Source of the DNA: Lactobacillus sp. LL6
Lineage (GTDB): Bacteria; Bacillota; Bacilli; Lactobacillales; Lactobacillaceae
DNA length: 64,000 nucleotides
NCBI RefSeq assembly: GCF_007570935.1
Contig: NZ_VLLR01000001.1
Coordinates: forward strand, 1,302,001 to 1,366,000
Direction: 5' to 3'
Positions within the stretch are counted from its first letter, which is position 1. Each line of letters starts with the position of its first letter. The position numbers were made by a program, and so were the translations under genes. Below the pieces are notes generated by a model. That model saw only the letters and a list, made by a program, of their open reading frames with translations, made no database searches and was not told the origin of the DNA. This document shows positions 1 to 13,400 of this stretch, one piece after another.

Positions 1-3
1 ACT

Positions 4-1218
4 TTATTTTATCCCTGATAATCCTACTAGGTCTAGACTCGAAATATGATTTGAATTGTAGTTTTGAGTTGGATCATCAATAATGCTTGCGATTGGTTTT
101 TTAGATAAGGAGATACCTTTAAATATATCAGCATGTGTTTTAGAATTACATTTTTTATATATAACAGTGCGTGTCACATTAGGAGTATTATATGTCGCTG
201 TTAAATTTCCAGTAATTTTTTTATTATCTCTGATAATATAACCACTATCAGCTACATAGCCCTTAATAGTTGGAACTTCTACCACGTCATAAGTATAAGA
301 TTGCTGGTTCCAGCTTCCTGTCTTTAAAACTTTATCCGTAACTTTATCTACTGTATCACCAGTATAAATAAATACATTTTCCTGAATACTTGGTGCTTGT
401 AATTCATTTCCTTCTTCATCAGTAAACTTAATCTTTTGAACAGATGGGACTAAACGAGTATTTTTGATATTTACGTCGTTAAGAGCATAAATAATATTTA
501 TTAAATGATTTTCCTCTTTAACATTTTCTTTTTTATAACTATTATTTTCAAAATTCCTATCAATTTCTACTATATGATATCCTTCTATTTCTCGCAAAAT
601 TTGACTAGATAAGGTGCCATTAGACTTATTCCAAGTAAGAGGTTTAATCCATTTTCCAGTTACTTTATCAAGAATTCCACTTTGCGTAAGCCTTGTCATT
701 TGAACTATTGAACCAGCAAGCTGTTTACCATGCTCATCAATATAGTTAATAGTACGTGTTATGTCCTTAAATAAATTACTTTTTGCAGTCTCTTTCTCCC
801 ATTTAGGTCCTAAAGAGTCTCCATTATTAATTGGAGTATTTGGCTTACCCGGATGTTGCGGAGTTACTTTCACGAGTTCATGTTTTAAGTCAACATAAAA
901 AGTCTGTATAGTTGCATCATTACTATCAAAATAGTGAACTTGCCCTTCTGGATCAAATCCATTGTTTTTCAAAGTGTAGCCCTTATTTTTAAAATGCTTC
1001 ACAACTCTATCAGTAGAATAAGTAATTCGCTTGCCAGCTTCACCTTCAAGTACCGCAGATGAAGCAAGATGTTCATTGTCATTATCAGTATCACGGTATA
1101 CGACTTGGGCAAGTTGTTTTTTATGCTCTGGAATCTCAATTTTAATATAAGGCATTGTTGCTTCTTCATGTTCTGCAACTAAAACTGACTTTGTATTACT
1201 GTTAACCTTCGAAACCAT
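4..1218 (-). CDS. MucBP/Mub-type surface protein remnant without signal peptide or LPXTG anchor
   Basis: 404 residues, with three mucus-binding-type beta units visible: about residues 35-115 (VVYRDTDNDNE, ITYSTDRVV, KNKGYTL), 153-247 (DITRTINYIDEHGK, ILDKVTGKW, IEGYHI) and 262-358 (QKIKFTDEEGNEL, IKGYVA). They match units of the giant adhesin upstream. It starts with MVSK behind a GGAGGCTGAAT leader, as the giant gene does, but the YSIRK signal peptide is missing and the protein passes straight into a domain. The C-terminus LVGLSGIK recalls the membrane tail of an LPXTG anchor (compare LIGLAGVKKRR), but no LPXTG is present. As drawn it cannot be exported or anchored by the usual route. I read it as a paralogue shortened at both ends by deletion and frameshift; a cytoplasmic protein is possible but unlikely. 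Confidence 0.7.
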   Translation of the reverse strand: MVSKVNSNTKSVLVAEHEEATMPYIKIEIPEHKKQLAQVVYRDTDNDNEHLASSAVLEGEAGKRITYSTDRVVKHFKNKGYTLKNNGFDPEGQVHYFDSNDATIQTFYVDLKHELVKVTPQHPGKPNTPINNGDSLGPKWEKETAKSNLFKDITRTINYIDEHGKQLAGSIVQMTRLTQSGILDKVTGKWIKPLTWNKSNGTLSSQILREIEGYHIVEIDRNFENNSYKKENVKEENHLINIIYALNDVNIKNTRLVPSVQKIKFTDEEGNELQAPSIQENVFIYTGDTVDKVTDKVLKTGSWNQQSYTYDVVEVPTIKGYVADSGYIIRDNKKITGNLTATYNTPNVTRTVIYKKCNSKTHADIFKGISLSKKPIASIIDDPTQNYNSNHISSLDLVGLSGIK

Positions 1219-1283
1219 ATTCAGCCTCCTTGATTTAATATCACTTTCTTTTATTTTGTAATCGTTTCCTTTATGAAAATAAT

Positions 1284-1311
1284 ATTATCATATTATGTAT
1301 ACTTGACTCAA
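1284..1311 (-). promoter_or_regulatory. Possible promoter of the short mucus-binding gene
   Basis: On the minus strand TTGAGT (1306-1311) and GATAAT (1284-1289) are 16 bp apart, upstream of the GGAGG ribosome binding site of the 404-residue gene. The match is moderate. The 215-bp gap between the two surface genes holds otherwise only this and the terminator of the giant gene. Confidence 0.35.
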
Positions 1312-1371
1312 TTTAAATACTATAACTTTAATATTTCTTTATTCTTATTAATTTTATTTTAAAAATGCATA

Positions 1372-1403
1372 CAAAAAAGCAAGATGCTTTTTAACATCTT
1401 GCT
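1372..1403 (-). terminator. Rho-independent terminator of the giant adhesin gene
   Basis: The inverted repeat AGCAAGATG / CATCTTGCT (1378-1386 and 1395-1403) is followed on the minus strand by a run of six T. It lies about 30 bp past the stop codon of the adhesin. Confidence 0.85.
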
Positions 1404-1433
1404 CTATTGCAATCAGTAATTTACTTACTTGAT

Positions 1434-4400
1434 TTAATCCTTCTTACGACGCTTCTTCACACCTGCAAGTCCAATCAAACTGAGTCCTGCTGCTGCTCCT
1501 CCTAAAAGGGCTGCTGCAGTATCCGTCTGCTTTTCTCCTGTTTGTGGAAGTTGCTTAGTGTAATGTGGATTGCCGTTCTTGTCAACGTAACCAATAATCT
1601 CACCGTTTGGTGCAACGATATTGCCATTTGCATCTACATGTTCTCCATGTGGTCCAATATTATTGCTCCAACCATTTACTGTTTGGCCGTGTGGGGCAAC
1701 GTTATTGTTCCAATAGCCGTTTTGGGCATGTGGTGCATTATTGTAGTTGTAGTTATTAGTCTTCTTTGGTGTTGAAGGCTTTGGCTTGTTGCTATCACGA
1801 TGCTTCTTTGGTCTTGTTGGCTTGTCTGGCTCATCCGGTGTATCAGGTTCATCTGGTTCTACCGGTGTTGTCTTCTTAGTGTATACAACTTCAGTATCCT
1901 CAGTTGGATCAGTTGGTGTCACTGTATTTTGACTTGGGGTATAGCCATCAATGATTGGTACATTTTCATCTGGCACTACCTTAGTTGGATCCTCTGGATC
2001 GTTCTTGTATTGTGGTGTTTCTGCTCCTGGGATTGGATTATGATCTGGATCCACTGGAACGATCTTGCCGATCTTGTGGTAAACAACAACTACTTCCGCA
2101 TTTGGATCATTTGGCGTTACTGTCTTACCGCCTGCTGTCTTGATCTCTGCGACGTAGCCCTTGATTACTGGAACATTAACTGTGCCAAATGTGTAGCTGT
2201 TTTCACTTGGTACTCCATCTGTGATTGTAAATGTGTGTGTTTGTACATCTGAATCTCTAAGTGGAGTGTTGTTATTGTCTCCATCTACAAAAGTAATCGT
2301 TTGCTTACCTACCACTGTAGTTACTGATGGTTCTGGTGTTGGAGTTACTGGGGTCACTGGAGTTGTCTTAGCAGTGTAAGTTACAGTGTATTCACGGTTG
2401 ATGTTATTATCTGAACTAGTTACTGTGTCTCCACCAACTACACTCTTATCAGCTGTATAACCTTCAATAACCGGTGTATTGATCTTGTTGTAAGTTTGAC
2501 TGTTTGGAGTCCAGCCTTCATCCTTAACAACCTTGCCAGTTACCTTATCAATTACTAAGTGGTGTTCAAATGTAACTGTAGTTACGCTGTCTTTTGGTGT
2601 GTTGTCTCCTGCACCTGTGTAGTGAACTGTTTGAGTACCAGTCTTAGTCAAACTATCCTTATCAGTGTCACTTGGCCACTTAGGTCCATTTGGATCGTTA
2701 GGGTTGATTGGTTCACCAGGTTTTCCTGGGTTAGTTGGGTTTACTGGAACTATATCATGTTCTACATAAATAGTTACCACTTGTGAACCTTTAGTGATGT
2801 CACTTGGAATAGTTACATCTGGGTTGATCACCTTGTAACCCTTGTTGGTCAAGTTAGTGATTACTTCATTCTTGTTGTAGTCGACCTTTTGACCTACTTC
2901 TTGTTCTCCTGAATTATAACCGTAATCTGGAACATCTTTACCAGTTGTATTGTCATGGACCTTCACAATCACTTGTCCCTTATCTGCTGGGATTGGGGTG
3001 TAGATGACTGGAGTATCTTCACCAGGATTATCTGGTGTTACTGTTGGTACTTCTGGTGTGTAACCTGGAATACTTGGTACTGGTTCATTTGGTGTTACCT
3101 TAGCTGGGTTATTTGGATCTGTTGGGTAAGTTGGGTTATCAACGTTTGGAATCTTATTGCCATTTGGATCTACTGGAACAATATGACCATTTGGCTCGTA
3201 GCTTACTACAACTTTGTAACTGTCAGAATCATGGTTCAAAGTTACGCTCTTGATTGAACTTGTACCTTCGCCGTCTTTACTGATAGAAGTTACGTGGTAA
3301 TTTTCTACAAATGGAACGTTTTGACCGTTTACAGTTTGGTCTGAACTCCAAGTAAGTGGTGTAGTCCATTTACCTGTTACCTTGTCCATTACTCCTTGAG
3401 CGGTGAAGTGAACTGTTTGTTCTACTGGTGCATGAACTTCCTTGCCGTTATTATCAACAAAAGTAATAGTTCTTGTGACATCCTTAGATACATTGCCTGA
3501 TTCACTTGGCCACTTAGGTCCATATGGATCGTTAGGATTGATTGGTTCACCAGGTTTTCCTGGGTTAGTTGGGTTAACTGGAACTGTATCATGTTCTACA
3601 TAAATAGTTACATTGGTATTGCCCTTAGCTACTTCACCTGGAATAGTTACTTCTGGGTTGACTACCTTGTAGCCTTTGTTTTCAAGGTCAGTGATTGTGG
3701 TCGTCTTATCATAAGTGAACTTAGTACCAGCATCAACACTTCCTGAAGTCTTACCATAATCTGGAATGTCCTTACCAGTTGTGTTGTCATGAACAATTAC
3801 AGTAATTGAACCCTTATCTGGAGTTGGGGTTACTGGATTGAATGGTACTGGGACATCCTTGCCTGGATCCTTTGGATCTGGTGTGATGTTGCTTCCTGGC
3901 TTATTGTTTGGATCCTTTGGTGTCCAGTTATCTGGAACATTTGGCACGATACCGGTATCAACCTTAGTTGGATCTTTTGGATCTGTTGGGAAGGTTGGGG
4001 TATCTGTTCCTGGGATATGGTTGCCTTCTGGATCTACCGGAACGATCTTACCATTTGGTGTGTAAGTTACTACATCAGTAATAGTTGGATTATCAACTGT
4101 TGCAGTACCTTCTCCAGCAGTCTTCTTATCTGCATGGTAGCCGTTAACTACCGGAGTATTCACACCATTGAAGCTATGGCTTCCAGTCCATGAACCTGTA
4201 TTTACAAACTGACCAGTCACATTATCAAAGACGATCGTTCTAGTAAATGCATCTGGAACTGTTACTGTCTTGGTTTCATCAGCTTTTGAACCATCACTGT
4301 AGTGGTAGATAACTGTTTGAGTTGCACTCTTAGTTAGATCATCCTTGCTGGTGCCTTGTGGATACTTAGGTCCATCTGGATTATTTGGATCTACTGGCTC

Positions 4401-7400
4401 TCCTGGCTTGCCCGGCTTATCTGGAGTTACTGGGGTAGTTGTGTGCTTCAAGTAAAGAGTAAATGTTTGATCAGTATTATCATCATTATCAAACTTGCCA
4501 AATTCTACTGTATCAAAATCTACCTTGCTTTCTGCGCCATTGCCAGCCTTGTAGCCATCAATTACATAGCCCTTCTTGAGCAATTGATCTACAAAACTCT
4601 TAGAACCATCAAAGGCAATAGCTGAATTTGGCATACCAGAATCGCTGTAGCTGCCCATTGTAATTGGGTTTGCAGGATCATTTCTATCAATGATCGTCAA
4701 GCTTGCTTTTTGAGCATTTTCAACTGGAGCCTTCTTATCCATAGTAATAACAATACTGCTATTGTTATTCTTTGGAGTTACAGTTTCACTCGCAATTTTA
4801 CCAGTATTATCTACATTGGCGTTTGTGTTTGTTTCCTTAACACCAACAATGTTGTACTTAGTGGTATCGATACCTGGAACTTCTTCAAAACTGCTGTCTT
4901 CTGGAGTCCAAGTGATATCTCCATTACCAGTTACATTGCCATCTTTATCTACTATTACTAAGCGACCAGTTACTAAGTCTACTACACCATTACCGTTAAA
5001 CTTAACTTCTTGATGAACTGGACTTTGGGCTTGTGAACCATCTGTGTAAACATATGTTACATCACGAGTCACTGTCTTAGTTAAGTTTTGTGGCTGGTAG
5101 TTGTCTGGATACTTAGGTCCATCTGGATTATTTGGATCTACTGGCTCTCCTGGTTTGCCCGGCTTATCTGGAGTTACTGGGGTAGTTAAGTGAGCTAAAT
5201 GAACTTCAAACTTGTTTTCACCATTAGTAAATACTTCTTTACCATCATCAAAGTTGTTAGATACCAGCTTGTATCCCATTGATTCATAGTGAGTGATCCT
5301 ATCCTTAGTAGTGTAAGAAATGTTTTGTCCTACTACACCGCTGAAGTTGCCGCCTTCAAGAACATTGCCTGTAGTGTCATCAATGTAAGTGATTGAACCA
5401 TTAGCTGCAACCGGAGTTTCTGGTTTCTTAGTCAAAGTAATAATGATATGACTGTCAGTACTATTATGCGTTACATCTTCACCGCTTACTGAAGCATTAT
5501 CCATATTTACATTGGCATTAGTACCATTTTCTTTAACACTTGAAATGTAGTAACCATTCAAGTTGAAACCTGGAACTTCTTCAAAACTGCTGTTTTCTGG
5601 AGTCCAAGTGATCTGACCGCCTGGGGTGATCTTGCCATCTTTATCAACAGTTACCAACTGATGGGTTACCTTGTCATAAGTACCGCTTCCTGTGAAGTGG
5701 ACTTTTTGTACTTGTGGTTGCGGAGCAACAGTACCGTCTGTGTAAACATAAGTTACAGTTCTAGTAATTGTCTTATCCAAATCATCTTTAGTGTAGCCTG
5801 CACCTGGATTATCTGGATTTACCGGAGTTGTATCATGAACAAAGTGCAATTGGAAAGTATTGCCATTTGGATCTTTAACATAAGTTTGCTCACCATCTTT
5901 GAATGGATTATTGCCAACTAGCTTGTAGCCTAATCCTTCATAATAGCTTACACGGTCACTAGTAGTGTAGTCGATCTTGTCGCCAACTTGACCACCAAAG
6001 TTTGCAGTTTCCATTGTTCTACCATTATCAGTATCATCAATGTAAGTTACAGAACCTTTAGTATTTTCAACTACTGCGTTCTTAGTGTAATGAACTGTGT
6101 ATTCACGGTCGATCTTGCCATCTGTTGCCTTAACTGTCTCACCGCCAGCACTTACCTGGTCTGCAGTGTAGCCTGGAATAGTTGGTGTACCAATATTTTG
6201 GTAAGTTTGAGTAGATGGTGTCCAGCCATTATCAGTTGTCTTTCCAGTTACCTTATCGATTGTCATTGAGTGAGTAAATGTAACTGTAGTTACACTATCC
6301 TTTGGAGTATCCTCACCTGCACCGGTGTAGTGAACTGTTTGCGTACCAGTCTTAGTTAAACTGTCCTTATCAGTGTCACTTGGCCACTTAGGTCCATCTG
6401 GATCGTTAGGGTTGATTGGCTCACCTGGCTTGCCTGGATTATCTGGGTTTACCGGAACAATATTGTGTTCTACGTAAATAGTTACATTGGTATTGCCCTT
6501 AGTAATTTCACCTGGAATAGTTACTTCTGGGTTGATCACCTTGTAGCCCTTGTTTTCAAGGTCGCTAACTGTAGTTTGCTTATTGTAATCAAACTTAGTT
6601 CCAACGTCTTGGCTACCTGAAGTCTTGCCATAATCTGGCAAGTCTACATTATCAGTTACATCATGAACAATAACATTGATTGAACCTTGATCAGGTGCTG
6701 GTGTCACTGGATTGAATGGTACTGGGACATCTTTGCCTGGATCCTTTGGATCTGGGTTGATATTATCGCCTGGCTTATGGCTAGTTGGTGTCCAGTTATC
6801 TGGAACATTTGGCACGATACCTGTATCTACCTTAGTTGGATCTTTTGGATCTGTTGGGAAGGTTGGAGTATCTGTTCCTGGGATATGGTTGCCTTCTGGA
6901 TCTACTGGAACAATATGACCATTTGGTGTGTAAGTTACAACTACAGTCTTGTTCAAATCATCTGGAGTTACTGTTACTCCACCGGCAGTTGCCTTATCTG
7001 CATGGTAGTTTTGAACGACTGGAGTAGTTTCTTCATCAAACTTGTGACTGTTTTCATTCCAGCCAGAATCTTCAACGATCTTGCCAGTTACATTATCAAA
7101 TGTAATAGTTCTAGTAAATGTAGTAGTTTGAACTGCATCCTCAGGAGTCTTATCACCAGCTCCTACATAGTGGACAGTTTGAGTACCAACACGCTTTACA
7201 CTGTGTTCATCAGTGCCTGATGGATACTTAGGTCCGCTTGGATTAGTAGGATCTACTGGATCCCCTGGGTGACCTGGCTTATCTGGAGTTACAGTAGTTG
7301 TACCGTGTACTAAGTACAATGTGAAGGCTTGGTCAGTATTAGGATCATTATCAAAATTACCAAATGTTACATCGTTAAATGAATTTAGTTTAGTTTCTGC

Positions 7401-10400
7401 ACCATTACCTGCCTTAAAGCCATCAAGGATGTATCCACGCTTGATCAAATCTTGAACATAATCTTGTGAACCGTTGAATGAAATTGCAGTATTTTCCTTA
7501 CCACTATTATTGTAAGTATTCATAGTGATAGGGTTTGCGGCATCATTTCTATCAATAATAGTCAGATGAGCTAATTGGTCAGTTGGAGCAGGCTTTGCAT
7601 TAGGAGTGTAGATAATAGTTGCATCTTGAACTGTATCAGTTGGGTTAACAGTTAAACCATTTACACTACCATCATCATTTGCATTGATAGTACCTGAGAT
7701 GTAGTAGCCATCAACCTTGTGAGCTGCTACTTCTGCCATCTTATCATTATCGCTTGTCCAAACAATTGAGCCCTTGCCAGTGATGTTGCCATCTTTATCA
7801 ATAGTTACCAAGTTTCCTGTTACAAGGTCGATCGTCCCTTCACCATGGAAGTTGACTGTTTGTGTTTGATCAGCTAGACCATGTGCATCTGGCTTAGTGC
7901 CATCTGTGAAGATGTACTTGATGTTACGAGTAAGAGTCTTTTCCAGATCAGTCTTGGCAAGTCCTGGTTGAGGGTTCTTGTTAGATGGATTATCTGGATG
8001 ATTTGGATCTACTGGGTGATCTGGGTCAACTGGCTTGTCTGGTGTTACTGGACGAGTTGTGTGCTTGACGTGGATCGTGACAACTGTATTGCCCTTTGTG
8101 ATCTCAGCTGGGATAGTCCCATCTGTTGATACATATTCATAACCACGCTCTTCAAGGCTATGCAAATCAGTATCTGAATTGTAAGTTACCTTAGTGCCAG
8201 TTTCTACATCACCAGTATTAGTACCCACACCTTGAATGTCAACACCGTCAGTATCATCGTGGAACTTAACGATCAATGAACCTTGCTCTGCCTTTTCATC
8301 CGGTGCATAAGTTACATTTACGGTGTAGTCTGAACCATCATGTGAAGTTTTAGCTGAATCTACATTAGTGTTGTCAGTTGAATCCTTATCAACACTTACT
8401 ACATGGTAGCCAGGAATCTTAGGACTGTTCTTTGAACTAAATTCTTGATCTTCTGACCAAGTGAGCGGAGTTGTCCACTTGCCAGTTACCTTATCAAGAA
8501 CGCCTTTAGCTGTGAAGTTGACTGGCTGCTTGACATCTTCTGGTGTGTATTCACCAGCGCCTTGGTAGTGAATAGTACGAGTGATGGTCTTTTGAAGGTC
8601 ATCTTCACTAGTACCATTTGGATACTTAGGCTGATCCTTTGGATCTCTTGGATCGTTAGGGTTGATCGGCTTGTCTGGCTCTCCTGGATTATTAGGATCT
8701 ACCGGAGTTGTACCATGCTTCAAGTGGATAATGAAGTTGTTCTTTGAAGCATCTTTATCAAAGATTTCAGTACCATCAGTATAATCACTTGAGACAAATA
8801 CGTAACCCTGGTTGACAAAGTTATTGATCTTGTCTTGGCTGGTGTAAGTGATGTTTGTACCAACTTCGCCGCTTAAGTCATCAGATCTAAGATCCTTGTT
8901 AGTTGTATCATCATGATATACAACCTTACCTGTTGTTGTTTCTGCAGTTGGGGTTGGATCCTTTTCATAAACTACAGTTACTGTGTAGTCATTATCGCCA
9001 TGCTTGATAGTTGAAGCATTAACATTCTTGCCATCAGTTGAATCCTTATCGACACTCTTAACATGATAGCCTGGGATCTGCGGTGTTGTAACTGCAGCTA
9101 CTGTTTGATCACTTGACCAAGTAAGCGGTGTTGTCCACTTGCCAGTTACCTTGTCAAGAACGCCTTTAGCTGTAAAGTTGACTGGCTGCTTGACATCGTT
9201 TGGAGTGTATTGATCTGCTCCTTCATAGTGCACAGTACGAGTGATGGTCTTTTGAAGGTCATCTTCACTACTGCCGCTTGGATACTTAGGCTGATCCTTT
9301 GGATCTCTTGGATCATTAGGGTTGATCGGCTTGTCTGGCTCTCCTGGGTTATCTGGGTTAACTGGAACCGTATCATGTACCAGATGAACTTCGAAGTTAT
9401 TCTTTGAAGCATCTTCGTTATAAACTTCTTTGCCATCAGTAAAGTTATTAGATACAAGCTTATAACCCATGTTTTCATAATCGGTGATCTTATCCTGGCT
9501 AGTGTAGCTGATCTTTTCTCCAACTTTGCCCTTGAAGCTATCTGACTTCAATGTTTGACCAGTTGTATCATCGATATACTTGATGCTTCCTGTTGTATCT
9601 TCTGCAGGAGTTGGAGCTGGGGTCTTGGAGTAAACTACCGTGACAGTCATGTCTTTATCACTTGGAGCAACAGTTTGTCCAGCAACACTGGTCTTATCAA
9701 CTGTATCGTAGCCTACTTCCTTAGGATCTTTAGAAGCTACTTCTTTAAAGCTGCCTGAAACTGGATTCCAAGCACGATCACCATCTTGTGTATCAGCCTT
9801 GCCATCGCCATTAGTATCATAACCAAGAAGGTCTCCTGTTACCTTATCAACGATTGCAGTACGAGTGAAGTTGACATGTTCTACTTCTTGACTTGTACCA
9901 TCTGGTGCACCATTGACCTTGTTACCCTCATCATCTACATAGTTGATAGTTCTAGTAACAGTCTTATTCAAACTAGTTTCATCAACTCCGTCTGGATACT
10001 TAGGACCGTCTGGATCACTTGGGTTGACTGGATCAGTTGGCTTCTTAGGATCATCTGGTTTAACTGGGATAGTTTGATGGCCGTAGTAAACAACTACATT
10101 GGCATCTTGAGTATCTCCAGTTACAGTAACATGATCGACCTTTTCTTTATCTGGAGCAGTGTAGCCATGACTTGATAAATCAGGAGACTTAACTTCAGCC
10201 CAATCACCAGTGTTCCAGCCTTCTGGGTTCTTAGAATCAACAGTGTAAGTCTTGCCGTCTGCACTGACTTTTCCGTAGCCTACAAAGTTGCCGTTATTAT
10301 CAGTAATGCGATCACGGTGAAGAGTTACCTTTTGTGTCTGTGGCTCAGCCAAACTGCTTGGGATATCCTGACCTGTCACACTGTCTTTGTAAGTGATGGT

Positions 10401-13400
10401 CCGAGTTACATCCTTGGTTTCGTCAGTTGCCTTGTAAGTAGTTACTGGTGTTTGTGGAGTATGACGGTAAGTTACAGTAATATCTTGGAACTTGCTGTCT
10501 GGCAAGACACTAGTTGATGAAACTGTTGGTATATCTACACTGTCAAACTTCTTGCCATCCTTATCTTGAACACTGGCTGGAGTTTGTGAATCAACTTGGT
10601 CAAAGCTTGCGCTGTTTGGCATCCAAGCACGAGTTGCATCTTGAGTATCTGCCTTGCCATCGTTATCAGTATCATAACCCACGATCTTGCCAGTTACCTT
10701 ATCAACGATCGCATGCTTAGTGAAAGTTACACTTTGAGTATAGTCACTCTTGCCATCTGGAGCACCATTTACTGCAGTAGTTGTACCATCATCATTTACA
10801 CCTACATAGTGGATATTGCGAGTTACAGTCTTTTCAAGGTCTTCTTTAGTCAAACCTTCTGGATATTTAGGACCTTGTGGGTCATCTGGATTGACTGGAT
10901 CAGTTGGCTTTTTAGGATCATCTGGAGTTACTGGAACATAAGTATGATCATAGTAAACATTGATCGTTTGATCCTTAGTATTGCCATCAACTGTCTCATG
11001 AGCGACCTTTTCCTTGTCAGGAGCAGTATAACCGTGACTTGATAGGTCTGGTGACTTAACTTCTGCCCATGACTTGTCATCAGTTGTCCAATCATCACTT
11101 GGAGTAAATGTCTTGCCATCTTCAGAAATAGTTCCATGACCAACTATCTTGTTATTATTGTCTAAAACTACCTGACGAGTGATCTTCGCAGTTTGGGTAG
11201 TTGGATTATCCTTGATCAAGTCTGCTGGGATCTTTTCTCCAGTTTGCTTGTCATAGTAGTTGATCGTTCTAGTGACAGTCTTTTCTTCTGGAGTAGCTGC
11301 GTAGTGGTAAGTAGTATCTGCAGGCTTTAAGCTGTAGATCACATTAACTGTTAAATCATTTGCATTATCTGGAACTGATACTTCATATTTCTTAACGCTT
11401 CCGCTGCCGCCATCATATTCCTTCTTATCTACATGGTTAAAGATGTAGTCATTACTATTGAATTCAATGTTTGGACGCTCTTGAGTTGAAGCGAATTCAT
11501 AGCTGTTGCCGTCAGAAGTCTTGCCATCAACTGTCTTAGTCCAAGTAATACCCTTTGATTGATCTTCAAGCGGAGTCAGATCAGTTGCAGACTTGACAAA
11601 CTTGTTAGTTACCTTGTCAACGATGCCGCTACCCTTGAACTCAACAGTTTCTGTCTTAGAATCTGCGATCTTGTTTCCTTGTTCATCAAGGTAGTTGATC
11701 GTTCTAGTTACTGTCTTATCAAGGTCGCTCTTGGCATATCCTGCACCTGGGTGTTCAGGATCTACTGGAGCTGTATCATGAACTAAGTAAATAGTGAAGT
11801 CTTGGCTCTTTGAAGCATCATTATCAAATTCTGGGAACTTGATGCTGTCTTGAGAATCACCGATTGAGCTATTGTCGGCATCATTTACAGCACTATCAAA
11901 CTTATATCCAGCATTGATAAAGGTATCTACCAAACTCTTCTCACTTGGGAAGGAGATCTGGGTGCCGCTGTTGCCATCAGCTGTCAAACCATCGATCAAA
12001 GTCTTGTTAGCAGTCTTATCAACGATCTTCAAACTTGCATGTTGTATATCTGGAGCTTGAGGAGTGTAGATAACATTGATTACTTGGTTTTGACCAGCAA
12101 CAGGCTTAGCAAAACTTACATTGGTTTGATTTGGAGTATAACCTTTGACATCTGGTGATTTAACATCAGTGAAACTATCCTTATCTGGAGTTGAGCTCTT
12201 TACTTCACCAGTTACAGCATCAAATACATTAGTAAAGGTGATAGTTTGAGTTGGGCTATCATCAGGAGCTTTAGTACCATCTGACATAATGTAGTGGACT
12301 TTAGCAGTTGATGGAACTTTTTCAGTCTTTTCATTATGGTCAAGATAGATCTTGAAGCTTTGAGTATTGTTGTCAATATCATCAAACTCTGGGAAGCCGC
12401 TGCCATCAGCAGGATTATAAGTGATCTCCTTGGTACCATTAGTAGTATCTTCAGCGTTGACATACTTGTAACCGTTATTAAGGTAGGCTTGAACTGTTGG
12501 GGTCAAACCATCAAAGCTGATCTTAGCACCGCTTGTTCCATGAGGATTTTCAAAGCTGCCAAGTACCTTGTTGTTGGTCTTGTCGATCACTTCAACTGTA
12601 GCCTTTTGTGGGGTTACTGGAGTATCAACTGGTGAATAAGTTACAACTGTGTATGGATTCTTGCCGTATTCAGTCTTTTCACCTGGAACGTTCTTGGTTG
12701 ATTCAGTATAGCCTGCAAGTTCTGGAGTTGGAACATCTTTGTAGTTTGGTGTTTCTGTTGTCCAGTCTCCGCGTGTAACTGTACCAGTTACCAAGTCAGT
12801 CTTGTCAGTCTTAGTCCAGTTGACGGTTTGAACATCATCTTTAGGTGCCGCTGGCTTATCTGGCTTGTTGCCTTCAACGATGTAGTGAACTGTAGAAGTT
12901 GTGGTACCCTTTTCAGTATTAGTATCAAACTTGTGAGCTAAGTAAATAGTAAAGTTTTGAACATCGCTAGTATCAGTGTTGAACTTGCCATAGTCAATAC
13001 TTGAGGCTCCTCCAATGTCAGTGCCGGTGATGTCACTTACATTCTTAAGGTCTTGAATTGGAGTACCTTCTACTGCCTTAACAAATTCATATCCTGAGTT
13101 AAGGTAGGATTGCAATGCCTGCTTTGAACCATCTGCGTCTTCTGATGGCGCACCCTTAACAGTAAAGATGATCGACTTGTCGCTTTCACCATTGTAGTTA
13201 GTAAAGTAAGTCAAAGTCTTGGCTGGTTGTGGGTTGTCTTTATCTGTAATATCTACGATAGTTACCTTAGCCTTTTGAAGGTTTTGGTCAGGATCATAGA
13301 TAAAGGTTGCAGAGTGATCCTTAGAAGTTGGATCTACCTTGATCTCAACTGCGCCATCACTTACTGGAGATGACTTACCATCGTTATATACATACTTGAG

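Noticed and set aside
1542-12635. Many open frames of 60-180 codons on the plus strand inside the giant adhesin gene
   Set aside because: They mirror the repeated codons of the opposite strand, are rich in Trp/Cys/Ile in unlikely patterns and lack ribosome binding sites. They are shadows.
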